Virus record (IMG/VR): IMGVR_UViG_3300045257_000102
Span: 1 to 61,029 of that record
Reading direction: 5' to 3' (one strand)
Source: a virus
Length of the DNA stretch: 61,029 nt
Of this stretch, positions 27,813 to 37,947 are shown piece by piece. The notes under the pieces were generated by a model that had not been told where the DNA came from, searched no databases, and worked only from the letters and a program-made list of their open reading frames with translations. Numbering within the stretch: the first letter of the stretch is position 1; each line of letters opens with the position of its first letter. Made by a program: the position numbers and the translations under genes.

Positions 27813-30392
27813 ATGCCCACCGCTCTCCTATCCTCTGCGCGAGTTTCGCAACGGCCCTCGGTGCCGTTACTGACGAGCATCAGCCCGTCGTCGGTTGCGG
27901 CTGGCGCTACTGATACGACGATCACGCTCACGGGGAACTACTTCGATTCTGGCGCAGTTGTTTACTACAACGGCGGAGCACTGGCGACAACTCACGTCAG
28001 CTATACATCTCTCACGGCGGTTATTCCCACTGCTTCGCTAGCGAGCGCTGGCACGGCGGTTATATGGGTTGCGAATACGAATAGATCAAGTGCCAGCGTC
28101 GTATTCACGATCACGGCCGCCTCTACTGTTACGTCAATCTCGCCGACGAGTGTTGTCGCTGGTGCTGGCGATACGACAATTACGATCACCGGCACGGGCT
28201 TTAGTAATCCAGAGGTTGCCAAGGCCAACGCGACTTCGCTTACCCAAGTCAGCTTCATCGGCTCTACGTCCTTCACGGCGAAGATTCTCGCGGCTCAACT
28301 TACCGCTGCCGGGACGCTGGCGATTACGGTCGTCGGCAGCAACGGTTCAGTGACGTTTACGATTCAAGCTTCTTCGACGACGTTCGATGACTCGTCCTTG
28401 CTGCCGACGCAGTTCGCCAGCCAGTTCGCACTGGATACGACCAAGACGGTCTACAACGTCAAGACTGGATACTCGGCAGTTGGTGATGGTGTTACTGACG
28501 ATACGGTTCCGATCCGCAATGCGATTGCTGCGGCCAAGGCGAACGGCAGCGGAATAATCTATTTGCCAACTGGAACATATAAATGTTGTCCACAAGCAGG
28601 AGATACTGGTGACGCACAAGGTACAGGAGCACAAAAAGGACCGTACAACGTCACGATCTCCGGCACGACCGTTACTGGCTCGTCAGCAGCTACAGGGTTT
28701 GCAAATTCCGATAATAGCGGTGGGAGTGCCAAGGGCCAATCTGTCTACTTCGTCAACACTGGCACGTTGCCGCAGGTCAGTGGCGTCAATGTCTCGACCG
28801 GCGTAGGCAACTGGTACTACGTTGGCAACATCAACACTGGCGCAGGCACGTTCAACCTCTACACGACGAACGCCAACGCTCTCGCTAATACCAGCCCGAT
28901 TACGTTCTCTTCGGCTGGGTCTGGCGTGCAACTCACATTTCCACCGTTCGGCCCAGTATTCATGGTCAACCATAGTGACCTAATATTCATCGGTGACGGC
29001 CCGACAAACACGATCATTAAGGGATGTACTACAGGGCTGCTTGATCCGGCGGCCAACTGGGTTGTAACTGGCAGTGGCTACGGTAGAACTGCTCGTGGTA
29101 TCTTGTTTTTCGTCGATTCGCACCCGGCTGCTGTTTCAGGCGTTCAGTTCCGTAGCCTGAAGCTCGACGGTCAGTGTACTACGACTGGAAATTCTGGGTC
29201 AGGCGGTGGGGCTGGTGGAGGCTATGGAAACGTCCTTAATGGCGACGGTTGGGATTTGTACCATAAATGTATCAATCTCAATGGGACGCATCTGATAGAT
29301 AACACGCTTATCCATAACTGCGACTGCTTCAACTGGAGAGGCGAGATACTCTATTCCGGTGGCAACCTGATCGGGACAGCCGCGATCATAAACTGTACGC
29401 TCCACGGCACGAACGCCGATGCCGTTTCGATGTCCGCCGGAATGACATGTGCCAACAACACAATTGGAGGCCCAGGTGTAAACGACCGTTGCTATAACGG
29501 TTTCGAGAACCAAAGCTATAGCGGACAGGTGAGCGTCATTCAAGACTGCATCATCCAGATTGATCCCTCGCCTCTCAATACCATTAACGACCATTATGGC
29601 GCAGTCATTCAGGGGCGAGTCGGATCGACGTGGACTGTCCAGCGAAACACGTTCAAGTGTGGTGGACCAGGACTCTACGTTAGCGAAGCGTGCAACACGT
29701 TGTTGATTGACAGCAATATCTTTGTAGATACCTACTACGCGATGTTCGTTAGTCGTCTTGGCTTGTATGGCGATATGCCCGCCGGCTGGAACGATTGGAC
29801 GATCAGCAACAATCAGTATTCCTGCACCCAAGCGACTGGCGCTCTGCTAATCATCGAGGGAATTTGGCCAGTGCATAACTGTGCCTTGTCGAACAATACG
29901 GTTCAGGGCGATGCGAGCCACGCATGTAGCGTTGGAGGATCAGGTTCTCAGGTTCCTGCGGGGCTGGCTGCATGGGGAACCTTCACGATCGACGGATCAA
30001 CGATCAACGGACTCGGCGGTCGCGACGGCGGCACGAATCCTAATCGTGCCTTGTGGACGAACACGAATCGAGGCGGCAAGAGAACAGCCCAGAAGTTCGA
30101 CTCGTTTTCACGACCCGGCGGAGACATTTACGACATCACAGATTACGTGAACTCCGATCAATGCTGGATCAACTCGAATGCAACGCCGGGTGGGACTCAC
30201 GCACTCGCCATAATTCGTTCCGCCGACCTCGCGAACTTCCCGACAAACTTCACGGTTACGTTCGTCACCACGGCGAGCAACTGGTATCTGAAAGCCGACG
30301 CGACTTGGAATACGTGGGTGTCGGATATTCCTGTGGTCGATGGTGTGACGAAGATTCAATACAACGGCAGCAAGTTCGTTCAACTCGCTTAG
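27813..30392 (+). CDS. Tailspike: IPT/TIG repeats plus right-handed beta-helix
   Basis: An 859-residue receptor-binding or depolymerase protein. Two IPT/TIG domains (about 20-105, ISPSSVAAGATDTTITLTG; and about 106-186, ISPTSVVAGAGDTTITITG) precede a pectate-lyase-type beta-helix beginning TVYNVKTGYSAVGDGVTDDT, with IYLPTGTYK. The start at 27813 is two bases past the previous stop. Tailspikes of this build bind and often cleave surface polysaccharide. Catalytic residues cannot be fixed by eye. Confidence 0.85.
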   Translation: MPTALLSSARVSQRPSVPLLTSISPSSVAAGATDTTITLTGNYFDSGAVVYYNGGALATTHVSYTSLTAVIPTASLASAGTAVIWVANTNRSSASVVFTITAASTVTSISPTSVVAGAGDTTITITGTGFSNPEVAKANATSLTQVSFIGSTSFTAKILAAQLTAAGTLAITVVGSNGSVTFTIQASSTTFDDSSLLPTQFASQFALDTTKTVYNVKTGYSAVGDGVTDDTVPIRNAIAAAKANGSGIIYLPTGTYKCCPQAGDTGDAQGTGAQKGPYNVTISGTTVTGSSAATGFANSDNSGGSAKGQSVYFVNTGTLPQVSGVNVSTGVGNWYYVGNINTGAGTFNLYTTNANALANTSPITFSSAGSGVQLTFPPFGPVFMVNHSDLIFIGDGPTNTIIKGCTTGLLDPAANWVVTGSGYGRTARGILFFVDSHPAAVSGVQFRSLKLDGQCTTTGNSGSGGGAGGGYGNVLNGDGWDLYHKCINLNGTHLIDNTLIHNCDCFNWRGEILYSGGNLIGTAAIINCTLHGTNADAVSMSAGMTCANNTIGGPGVNDRCYNGFENQSYSGQVSVIQDCIIQIDPSPLNTINDHYGAVIQGRVGSTWTVQRNTFKCGGPGLYVSEACNTLLIDSNIFVDTYYAMFVSRLGLYGDMPAGWNDWTISNNQYSCTQATGALLIIEGIWPVHNCALSNNTVQGDASHACSVGGSGSQVPAGLAAWGTFTIDGSTINGLGGRDGGTNPNRALWTNTNRGGKRTAQKFDSFSRPGGDIYDITDYVNSDQCWINSNATPGGTHALAIIRSADLANFPTNFTVTFVTTASNWYLKADATWNTWVSDIPVVDGVTKIQYNGSKFVQLA

Positions 30393-30399
30393 GTGAACT

Positions 30400-32112
30400 A
30401 TGGCGTCATTTCCAGCGGGTACTGTGTGGGAGGTGAGGCCAACCTCCGGAAGCGATTTGAATGGTGGTGCGTTCACGCCAGCGGTTGGCACAAAGACCGT
30501 CACGGCCGCCGCCAATCTCACGATCAATGCCTCGAATGCACTCAGTGTCTCGGCTACGCACTTATTCGTCACTGGCGATCAGATGAAATTCCTGATGGTC
30601 ACGGCCGGAACCGGCTGGATTGTCGGACTATATCAGGTCATTACGTGCGACGGAACAAACGCAATTCTTGATCGTTCTCCAGTCACGAGCATTGCAGCGG
30701 CAACCGGCCATAGCGGCACCTATGACCTCTATGACGGGATCGACTACAGCCAGCAAAACGCGGCGCAGGTTGTTCTCGATAACTCAACGATTACGACTTC
30801 CGTAACAACAAACGTCATCACATTCACCGGCAGCACCCATGCCACTGTCGCAACAGAAGTGGGAAACTTCGTGCATCTCGCTACCGGAACCAACGTGGCT
30901 CCAGGCTGGTATCAAATTACAGCGGTGTCGGTCGCCGCAAATAACGGAACCTGGACACTCAACGGAAACGCCGTATCGAGCGGCACGTCTACCGATTTCG
31001 TTGGCAAGATGGGCGGGGCACTCCAAACGATCGCGCAGGCCGCTTCGATCTACGTCTCCTCGAATAAAATCTTTGTAAAAGCCGAAGCGACGATTGTTAA
31101 AACGGCAACGATAACCTTTTCCGTCGGAACCGCCGTCGCTCCTGGAGTGCCTTTCACGCGACTCATCGGGTACACTTCTGCGAGAACGGATAACGGCAAG
31201 GTCACGATTCAACTCTCGACGAATACCGGCCTTACCGGACTGTCACTGACAGGAGCCGGTCTGTCTGTCGAAAACTTCATTGTTGACTGCAATACGCTGG
31301 GCACGTCAACAGGAATCAGTCTCGCCGGAAACGAGAATCGCGCAATAAATTGCGTAGCCAAGAACGCAACCACAGCCGGAATAGCGTGCGTGACGACTGG
31401 CGCTTGCACGGTCTATAAGTGCGAAGTCACGGGATGCACTTCGGCTGCGACGGCAGCGATCAATGTCACGATCACTTCGCAGTATATCTACGGGTGCAAC
31501 ATCCACGATAATGCGTGCCCTGGAATCGTCACGACTGCTCAACTCAACATCCTCAACAATCTCATCACCAACAATACAGGCGCTTCGTCTGACGGAATCA
31601 ACATCGGAACCTCAGGCACAGCGGGCAGCTACATTGTCAGCGGGAATACCATTTACGGCAGCGGCCGTGACGGCATTCGCTCTGCTAGTGGTCGTGCGAA
31701 CGCGGCGGCGTTAATTACCAACAACATTCTGGCCTCGAATGTCGGTTACGGCTGTAATTTTTCCAGTGCCGCGGGCATACCCTCTGACGTTGAGTGGGAC
31801 GGCAACGCCTACTACAACAACACGACCGGAACTCGGCATTTCATGGATGACGCTGGAGGTACGAACGTCATTAACGGCGTGTCGCCTTATCTCAATCCGC
31901 TGGACATCCTCGTCACTGCTGGCTCGCCGTTCACGAACGCAGCCGGTGGTGACTTCACGCTGAACAGCACGGCTAACCAAGGGGCATTGATCCGCGGTGT
32001 CGGCGTACCAGCGAGTTATCCGAACGCAACCGGCACGAACAATCGCGACATGGGCGCATTTCAGCACGCCGATCCGGCCGCAACTGGCGGCGGTTCGTCA
32101 CTGATGCTTTAA
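30400..32112 (+). CDS. Second beta-helix tail protein
   Basis: A 570-residue protein with a virion-type N-terminal part (VWEVRPTSGSDLNGGAF), a right-handed parallel beta-helix from about 240 to 460 with many Asn/Thr turns (NTIYGSGRDGIRSASG), and the C-terminal NRDMGAFQH that often closes such helices. A surface-binding or polysaccharide-degrading fibre is likely. Confidence 0.75.
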   Translation: MASFPAGTVWEVRPTSGSDLNGGAFTPAVGTKTVTAAANLTINASNALSVSATHLFVTGDQMKFLMVTAGTGWIVGLYQVITCDGTNAILDRSPVTSIAAATGHSGTYDLYDGIDYSQQNAAQVVLDNSTITTSVTTNVITFTGSTHATVATEVGNFVHLATGTNVAPGWYQITAVSVAANNGTWTLNGNAVSSGTSTDFVGKMGGALQTIAQAASIYVSSNKIFVKAEATIVKTATITFSVGTAVAPGVPFTRLIGYTSARTDNGKVTIQLSTNTGLTGLSLTGAGLSVENFIVDCNTLGTSTGISLAGNENRAINCVAKNATTAGIACVTTGACTVYKCEVTGCTSAATAAINVTITSQYIYGCNIHDNACPGIVTTAQLNILNNLITNNTGASSDGINIGTSGTAGSYIVSGNTIYGSGRDGIRSASGRANAAALITNNILASNVGYGCNFSSAAGIPSDVEWDGNAYYNNTTGTRHFMDDAGGTNVINGVSPYLNPLDILVTAGSPFTNAAGGDFTLNSTANQGALIRGVGVPASYPNATGTNNRDMGAFQHADPAATGGGSSLML

Positions 32113-32124
32113 TAAGGACCAACC

Positions 32125-32295
32125 ATGAAATCCGAACAGTGGATCGAAGCCGTAGTTGAGGCTTTCAATAAATCGGCCAAGGAGAAATACGATGAGTGCA
32201 AGTGGGGAGACTTGATCGATGCCTTGCGATCCCACGAGCTACTCGATGTGAGCCAAGAACAATCCTTCATGCTTAAACGACCGGACCAATCGTAG
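32125..32295 (+). CDS. Small protein, unknown (56 aa)
   Basis: A 56-residue acidic helical protein starting after AAGGACC. It has a single Cys and no recognised motif. It lies between two beta-helix genes. Confidence 0.6.
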   Translation: MKSEQWIEAVVEAFNKSAKEKYDECKWGDLIDALRSHELLDVSQEQSFMLKRPDQS

Positions 32296-32306
32296 AGACT
32301 AAATCA

Positions 32307-33398
32307 ATGAAACGCTTACTCGCAATCCTGATTCTCTTAGCGGCCAATGTCGCGACAGCGCAGCAGCCGCCTCCGTACCCGGCTCCGCTGCCTCCGACCG
32401 TCCAGCCAGCCGAGCCGATCTTCGACGCAAAACTCTACCACGAAGGCGTGATGGTCGCTCGGTTTGTTGGCGCCGATCGAACGGCTCCGCAAAAGGCAAA
32501 CGCTCTGCGGTCGGCGTTTTCATTGGCGAAGCCCGGCGACCTGCTTCTGATCGGACTCGGCACGTTCGACTTCGGGCCGAACAAGGAAGGGCACGTCATC
32601 TTGCCGGACAAGGTGACAGTACGCGGCATGGGGCGCGAGAACACGACTCTGACGAGTTCGATCATCTCTGACACGTTCGGAACGAGCTTCGCCTTGCAAA
32701 ATACCGTCGTCGAAGATTTGACGCTCAAGAATGACTGCTGGTACGACTCTGAGGATGGACGTTGTGTCGGCTTCGACAACGGCGCGTTCGGCGTTCCGGC
32801 CGGTCCTTTCACGGCCACGATTAGGCGATGCAATCTCTGGTGCCGTGATTGGTGCTGCTACTGCTGGTCTCCAGGAAACGTGTGGATGCTCGACGATTGC
32901 GACATCACGACCGGAAGGGTAGGGATCGCAGCAGAGAATTCAGGTAACGGGCAGGACATCACTTTGCATCGTTGTCGAATCTTCGGCGACGCTTCACTGT
33001 CGAAAAGCCGTGGTGAGACAAGCAACCAGACCAATGGCGGAGTATTCGGTTGTATCGCCAGAGGCGGCCCGCTACGGCTGTACGATTGCGAAATCAACAT
33101 CAAGGGCAAGAAGTCGGAATATCCCAGTTACACTCCGCGAGCATGTGGGATCGTAGACCGTGGCGGCGGCGGGGATGCGGCTGGCCGCGCCGTGATCTCG
33201 CTCTACAACCTTCGTTGTACTGTTAATCCGAATGGAGCCGATCCGACGATGTGCTGGGACTTGAATCTTGAATTTCCCTACGTGCAGCAAGCCGTCAAAT
33301 GTAACTGGGCGAACTGCTGGGGATCAAATCCCGCAGATGGCTCACTGACAAAGAGTTGGCCGGACGCTGCTCCAGCGAAGGCCAAAGCGGCGAAATAA
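32307..33398 (+). CDS. Secreted pectate-lyase-like beta-helix protein
   Basis: A 363-residue protein with a signal peptide (MKRLLAILILLAANVATA, cleaved before QQPP) and a Pro-rich linker. It then has a right-handed beta-helix (SAFSLAKPGDLLLIGLGTFDFG, ILPDKVTVRGMGRENTTL, DITTGRVGIAAENSG) with many cysteines in the middle (CRDWCCYCW). The signal peptide means export from the infected cell rather than virion assembly, which is unusual for a gene placed just before terminase. It may be a moron enzyme acting on the host surface. Confidence 0.75.
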   Translation: MKRLLAILILLAANVATAQQPPPYPAPLPPTVQPAEPIFDAKLYHEGVMVARFVGADRTAPQKANALRSAFSLAKPGDLLLIGLGTFDFGPNKEGHVILPDKVTVRGMGRENTTLTSSIISDTFGTSFALQNTVVEDLTLKNDCWYDSEDGRCVGFDNGAFGVPAGPFTATIRRCNLWCRDWCCYCWSPGNVWMLDDCDITTGRVGIAAENSGNGQDITLHRCRIFGDASLSKSRGETSNQTNGGVFGCIARGGPLRLYDCEINIKGKKSEYPSYTPRACGIVDRGGGGDAAGRAVISLYNLRCTVNPNGADPTMCWDLNLEFPYVQQAVKCNWANCWGSNPADGSLTKSWPDAAPAKAKAAK

Positions 33399-33400
33399 CG

Positions 33401-33901
33401 ATGATCGCCAAAGTAAACAATAATGGGCACGGTAAAAAGGCGGCTTTCCTCAAAGCGTATGCGCGTTGCGGCGTTATTACGCGAGCGGCAGTCATGGCGA
33501 AATGCGATCGCAATTCCCACTATCAATGGATGCGTGTCGATCCCGAATATCCAGCCCGATTCGAGCAAGCCCACAAAGAAGCCTGCGACGTACTCGTGGA
33601 AGAAGCTCGGCGCCGGGCCGTCGAGGGCTGTACGAAAACGATTTACTACCAGGGCAAGAAATGCGGGGCGATGAAGGAATTTAGCGATACGCTGCTGATC
33701 TTCCTAATGAAAGGCGCGATGCCGGAAACGTATCGCGAGCGGTTCGAGCATAGCGGCAGCGTCGATCACAATCTGACGGCTTCACCGGAAGTCATCGCGG
33801 CGGCCTCGGTCGCTCGATTGGAGTTATTGCAGGAGCGGAAACACCTGGCGAATGGTAGCAACGGCAACGGACATTCTGAGACAAACGGCCTCACCGGCTG
33901 A
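33401..33901 (+). CDS. terS: Terminase small subunit
   Basis: A 166-residue DNA-packaging protein. A helix-turn-helix (FLKAYARCGVITRAAVMAKC then NSHYQWM) recognises phage DNA, followed by helices for ring assembly and an Asn/Gly-rich tail. It overlaps the large subunit by 50 bases, the classical terS-terL order. Confidence 0.85.
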   Translation: MIAKVNNNGHGKKAAFLKAYARCGVITRAAVMAKCDRNSHYQWMRVDPEYPARFEQAHKEACDVLVEEARRRAVEGCTKTIYYQGKKCGAMKEFSDTLLIFLMKGAMPETYRERFEHSGSVDHNLTASPEVIAAASVARLELLQERKHLANGSNGNGHSETNGLTG

Positions 33902-35255
33902 GTTCGCTGAATATGCGAGCGGCGGCTGGTGGAAGCGGACGCGACACCTCGATTACGTCAACGAGGCAGTCTTGGACGTGGCGGCCGGTTCGTGTCGTCA
34001 GCTCATCATCGAAATGCCGCCGGGAACCGGAAAGAGCGAAATGATTGGCCGCTGGTTTCCCTCGTGGTATCTGGGCACGTTCCCGGATCACACAATCGCC
34101 TATGTGAGTCACGAAGCGGACCAGGCGGCAAAATATGGCCGCAGCGCAAGGGACTGCTTGACGGAATTCGGCGGCATGTTCGGCGTGGGAATCCGCGATG
34201 ACTCATCGGCGGCCAAGCGGTGGAATATCGCCGTCCGCCGCGGCGGGATGCACGCCGTTGGTATCGGCGGCCCAATTATGGGCAAGCGGCTCAACGGCCT
34301 GATTCTCGACGATCCGATTAAAGACCACAAAAATGCGTTCAGTCAGTTGGAACGCGATAGCCTCTGGGAATGGATTCAATCGAGCGGTCTGCGTCGCCTT
34401 GAGCCGGGGGCATGGTTCATTTCGATCATGCATCGCTGGCATCAAGACGATATTACGGCTCGGCTGAAAAAGCTCTACCCGCAAGCCCGCGTCATTACGC
34501 TGCCGTTCGAGGCGAAGATCGGCGACCAGCTTGGAAGGAAGCCCGGCGCAGTGTTGTGGCCCGAACGCTGGTCGGATGACTTCGCCGAAGTGAAGCGGTC
34601 GGCCGAAGGCTACTGGTGGAGTTGCCTATACCAGCAAGAGCCGATTGGGCAGGGCATGGCGGCTTTCCCATCAACCTACTTTGATTGCGACGGCTTTTGG
34701 TTTGACGACTGGCCGCATACGTCTCCGCGTGTCGTGTCGCTTGATCCCAGCTTGGGGAGAACCGACCGATCCGACTACTCGGCCTTCATTCGACTCGGTG
34801 CCGGCGAAGATGGGCATTTATACGTCCAGGCGGACATCAAACGCCGACCAACCCCGCGAATCCTGGACGACGCCATTCAACACATGCTGGACTTTGATCC
34901 AACAGCAATCAGCATCGAGTCGGATTTCTATCAAGAGCTGCTCGTGCCTCTGCTTGAGGAGAAGATGCAACGTGGCGAGATTCCATTCCCTGAACGGTTC
35001 GGCGGTCTCTCGACGTGCGGGATTCGCAAAGAGATTCGGATATGGAGATTGGCGCCGTGGTTGAAAGAGCGGCTGATTCACTTCCACGATGATCCGGAGA
35101 CGCAGTTGCTCGTGCAACAGCTCAAAGAATTCCCGCTTGGGACGCACGACGACGGCCCGGACGCTTTAGAGCAAGCGATTCGGCTCATGCAGGAAGTGGG
35201 CGATGGATTCGAGCCACAGGGCCGCGTGCCGCAAGTGCCGCTGGAGTACCGATGA
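33852..35255 (+). CDS. terL: Terminase large subunit
   Basis: A 467-residue packaging motor and nuclease. Walker A is MPPGTGKSE (55-63) and Walker B LILDDP (150-155). The nuclease domain has SLDPS (Asp298), SIESDF (Glu356) and HDDGPDALE (near 432-440). It follows terS and is coupled to the next gene by ATGA. Which packaging strategy (cos or headful) is used cannot be told from the protein by eye; the circular assembly with no coverage information allows both. Confidence 0.95.
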   Translation: MVATATDILRQTASPAEFAEYASGGWWKRTRHLDYVNEAVLDVAAGSCRQLIIEMPPGTGKSEMIGRWFPSWYLGTFPDHTIAYVSHEADQAAKYGRSARDCLTEFGGMFGVGIRDDSSAAKRWNIAVRRGGMHAVGIGGPIMGKRLNGLILDDPIKDHKNAFSQLERDSLWEWIQSSGLRRLEPGAWFISIMHRWHQDDITARLKKLYPQARVITLPFEAKIGDQLGRKPGAVLWPERWSDDFAEVKRSAEGYWWSCLYQQEPIGQGMAAFPSTYFDCDGFWFDDWPHTSPRVVSLDPSLGRTDRSDYSAFIRLGAGEDGHLYVQADIKRRPTPRILDDAIQHMLDFDPTAISIESDFYQELLVPLLEEKMQRGEIPFPERFGGLSTCGIRKEIRIWRLAPWLKERLIHFHDDPETQLLVQQLKEFPLGTHDDGPDALEQAIRLMQEVGDGFEPQGRVPQVPLEYR

Positions 35256-35494
35256 GCGACTTGGATCGGCTTATTTACGAGGGTATGGAGGCTTTCAATC
35301 TCGCTAACGATGACGATGCGATTGAGGCAGCCCGGATTGAGTTTCTAAGCGTTCGCGGCCGGTTGAATTCCCTCATGGGCCCGAGTCGTCGATGGTTAGA
35401 AGCTCGAACAGCTTTGATGTGTGCATTTGACTTGGCGTTATACCGACAAAATATCAGGAACCGACCACAACCGTTTATTGCGGCCGGGATATGA
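35252..35494 (+). CDS. Small protein between terminase and portal
   Basis: An 80-residue helical protein (EAFNLANDDDAIEAARIEFLSVR), coupled to terL by ATGA. Small proteins in this place are sometimes head-tail joining factors (gpW-like), but no motif shows that here. Confidence 0.65.
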   Translation: MSDLDRLIYEGMEAFNLANDDDAIEAARIEFLSVRGRLNSLMGPSRRWLEARTALMCAFDLALYRQNIRNRPQPFIAAGI

Positions 35495-35506
35495 CTTGGA
35501 GGCAGT

Positions 35507-37324
35507 ATGGGATGGTGGGCAGCCCGCAAACAACGCCGCGAATTCGCCGAACGGCAGCATCGCCTCAACTTGGCCCAAGCTCAGCTTGAGTACCAAATCA
35601 CCGAGGCCCAGCTACGGATGCAGACACAAGCCGTCGCCGGCCCGTTCTACGGCGATAAGCAGTTCGTTAAGGGTATGAAATCGCTTATCGAATCTGAGGG
35701 CGATTTTCCAGACCGCCAGCGCGTCTTGGAAGGCTTGGACTACTTCGATTCGCTCGTGGACCCCTACGACGCCTACCGCGGCGAGAATGGCGAACTGTGG
35801 GATCAAATCGCATCGGCCATGTATGGGGCAAGCGAGCCGTTCCTGGGGCTATTGGGCTTCCGCAATGAGATGGAATTACGCATGGCCCGCAACCTGTCGC
35901 GGACGCTGTGCAAAGAAAATCCGTGGTGCCACTGCATCCTGGAAAACCTCGTCAACTACATCGTCGGTTCGCAGCATACCTATCAGGTCGCGGCTAAAGA
36001 CGGCGAACAGATTCCGCCGGCTATCGTCGCTCGGATTCAACAGTGTCTCGACGAATGGACAAAGAACGTCAAGTGGGGCAAGCAGCAAGCCGACTGCGAG
36101 AAGCGGCAGAACATGGACGGCGAATGTATCCGCCGGTTCTTCAACACGAACAACGGCCTGGAAGTCCGGTTCGTCGAGCCGTGGCAACTGGCGACGCCTT
36201 CGAGCCACACGGTTGCAACTCATGCTTGGGGTGTGCAGGTGGACTTGGAAGATGCCCAGACAATCATCGCCTTTTGGATCGACGGCCAGCCGGTGAACCC
36301 GAACGACGTCGACCACCGCAAGCGGAATGTCTATCTGAACGTCCGTCGCGGCATCCCGACGTTTTACCCGATCCGCTACAACCTGCGCCGGGCTGAAAAC
36401 CTGCTCAAGAACATGGGCCTCGTGGCTCAGACGCAAGCCTCGATTGCGTTCATTCGCTCGCACGCCAGCGGTACCACAAGCGGACAGATTGCCGGCTTCA
36501 AGTCGAGTCTATCGGACGTTCAGTACACGCCGCAGACGACCGGCATTACGCGTAACTTCCAGCGGTTCAGACCCGCCACGATTATCGACAAGCGGGCTAA
36601 CATGGACATCAGCGGTTTCCGCGATACGATCGACGCCCCGGCTTTCGTAGACGTGCTACAAGCCGAGCTACGGACGATTGCCGCTCGGATCAATATGCCC
36701 GAGTTCATGGTGAGCGCGGACGCGAGCAATGCAAACTATTCGAGCACGATGGTTGCCGAAGGGCCGTCCGTGCGTAGCTTCGAGCGCTGGCAATCAGAGA
36801 CGGAAGAGTCCGACTTGCCGATCCTTTACGCTGCCTTGGCTTGGCACGCTGGCCGCGTCAATCCGCCGTTCCCGCCGGAGGCGCTCAAGAGCATCGAGAT
36901 CATCGTCGGCAAGCCGCGTATCACGGCCAGAGACCGCCTGCAAGAGACTCAGGCGAATCAAATCCTCAATGCGGCTGGCGTGCTATCCACGCAAACGTGG
37001 AGCACTAAGGAAGACCTCGACTACCAGCAAGAGCAAGCCAACGTCGAGGACCACTTCGACCGCTTCGGTGGCCGGCCGGAATTCGACCTACCTTACGCAG
37101 ATGGTGTTGAACCGCAAGCCGCGACGAACGGACAGGCTGTCAGTCCTGGCGGGCAGCAGACGCCCGGCACGCCGCAATCGCCGGAAGATAACGTGCCGAT
37201 GCGGAACATGCTCGACCTGCACGCCGATGAGGTTGTGGACCGGCCGAACAAGCGGCACAAGGCCGGGCTGCCGGTAGAACTTCCCGATGACTTAAGCCGG
37301 ACAACGCTCCAGGCCATTTCTTGA
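35507..37324 (+). CDS. Portal protein, lambda family
   Basis: A 605-residue portal. After a charged N-terminal helix it has the family's core (RNLCKENPWC-like segment as TLCKENPWCHCILENLVNY, then IVGSQHTYQVAA; CIRRFFNTNNGLEVRFVEP; NVRRGIPTFYPIRYNLRRAE). GGAGG is five bases before the ATG. The C-terminal region is Gln/Pro-rich. The portal forms the dodecameric ring through which DNA enters and to which the tail attaches. Confidence 0.9.
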   Translation: MGWWAARKQRREFAERQHRLNLAQAQLEYQITEAQLRMQTQAVAGPFYGDKQFVKGMKSLIESEGDFPDRQRVLEGLDYFDSLVDPYDAYRGENGELWDQIASAMYGASEPFLGLLGFRNEMELRMARNLSRTLCKENPWCHCILENLVNYIVGSQHTYQVAAKDGEQIPPAIVARIQQCLDEWTKNVKWGKQQADCEKRQNMDGECIRRFFNTNNGLEVRFVEPWQLATPSSHTVATHAWGVQVDLEDAQTIIAFWIDGQPVNPNDVDHRKRNVYLNVRRGIPTFYPIRYNLRRAENLLKNMGLVAQTQASIAFIRSHASGTTSGQIAGFKSSLSDVQYTPQTTGITRNFQRFRPATIIDKRANMDISGFRDTIDAPAFVDVLQAELRTIAARINMPEFMVSADASNANYSSTMVAEGPSVRSFERWQSETEESDLPILYAALAWHAGRVNPPFPPEALKSIEIIVGKPRITARDRLQETQANQILNAAGVLSTQTWSTKEDLDYQQEQANVEDHFDRFGGRPEFDLPYADGVEPQAATNGQAVSPGGQQTPGTPQSPEDNVPMRNMLDLHADEVVDRPNKRHKAGLPVELPDDLSRTTLQAIS

Positions 37325-37338
37325 AAGGACCATGAACG

Positions 37339-37476
37339 ATGCCACTCAGCCACGGTAAATCGAACGCCTCTGTATCGAAGAACGTGAAGGCAGAAGTTGC
37401 CGCTGGCAAGCCTCAAAAGCAGGCCGTCGCTATCGCGCTCAACACTCAGCGGCAGGCGAAGAAAGGCAAGAAATGA
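37339..37476 (+). CDS. Small basic phage protein (45 aa)
   Basis: A 45-residue very basic protein: PLSHGKSNASVSKNVKAE, then PQKQAVAIAL. This pattern recurs in many phages (HGKSxKxxSKN, KQAVAIAL) and in DUF6496-type proteins. Overlaps the next gene by ATGA. Function unknown; may bind DNA inside the head. Confidence 0.7.
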   Translation: MPLSHGKSNASVSKNVKAEVAAGKPQKQAVAIALNTQRQAKKGKK

Positions 37477-37823
37477 CGCCTCGCGAGTCGGAACTATTGA
37501 ACCGTCTGAAATCCAACCCGCAAGTGTTCGGCGGCTTGCCGATCCTCGTCGGACCGATGCGCCACGTGCTGTTGAACGGTACGCCGGAAGCTGGCCCGCA
37601 GCAGGACATTGCAGCCGTGTTCGGAATCTTGGGGCAGCTTTCGCTGGGCACGACGAACGTCGAGATCAAGTCCAACATCCCCTGGATAACAGACGACGAC
37701 ATCGAGGCGTGCAAGCTGTGGTGGCGGAAGATGGTCGCTGTCGCTGATACGGAGACGGTCAAGGCATATTGGGTTGACGGTGAGCGAATAGATCCCGGCG
37801 ACGTTCAGCAGATCATGGAGTGA
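37473..37823 (+). CDS. Small protein, unknown
   Basis: A 116-residue protein with a helical C-terminal half (DDIEACKLWWRKMVAVADTE). Coupled by ATGA to the basic protein. It lies in the portal-head block, where a minor virion or assembly role is likely. Confidence 0.65.
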   Translation: MTPRESELLNRLKSNPQVFGGLPILVGPMRHVLLNGTPEAGPQQDIAAVFGILGQLSLGTTNVEIKSNIPWITDDDIEACKLWWRKMVAVADTETVKAYWVDGERIDPGDVQQIME

Positions 37824-37826
37824 GCG

Positions 37827-37943
37827 ATGCGGTCAGTTCTCTTCGACAGCTTTTGGATTTGTGCGGCAATTCTCGCGGGAGCCGTCGTGTCGGCAATCAT
37901 TGTTTCTGTCCTAGCCGCGTTGGCGATCCGATGTTGGTTGTAA
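37827..37943 (+). CDS. Single-pass membrane microprotein (38 aa)
   Basis: A 38-residue, nearly all hydrophobic protein (FWICAAILAGAVVSAIIVSV) three bases after the previous stop and four before the head gene. A membrane protein in the packaging block is odd; superinfection exclusion is one possibility. Confidence 0.55.
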   Translation: MRSVLFDSFWICAAILAGAVVSAIIVSVLAALAIRCWL

Positions 37944-37947
37944 GCTG

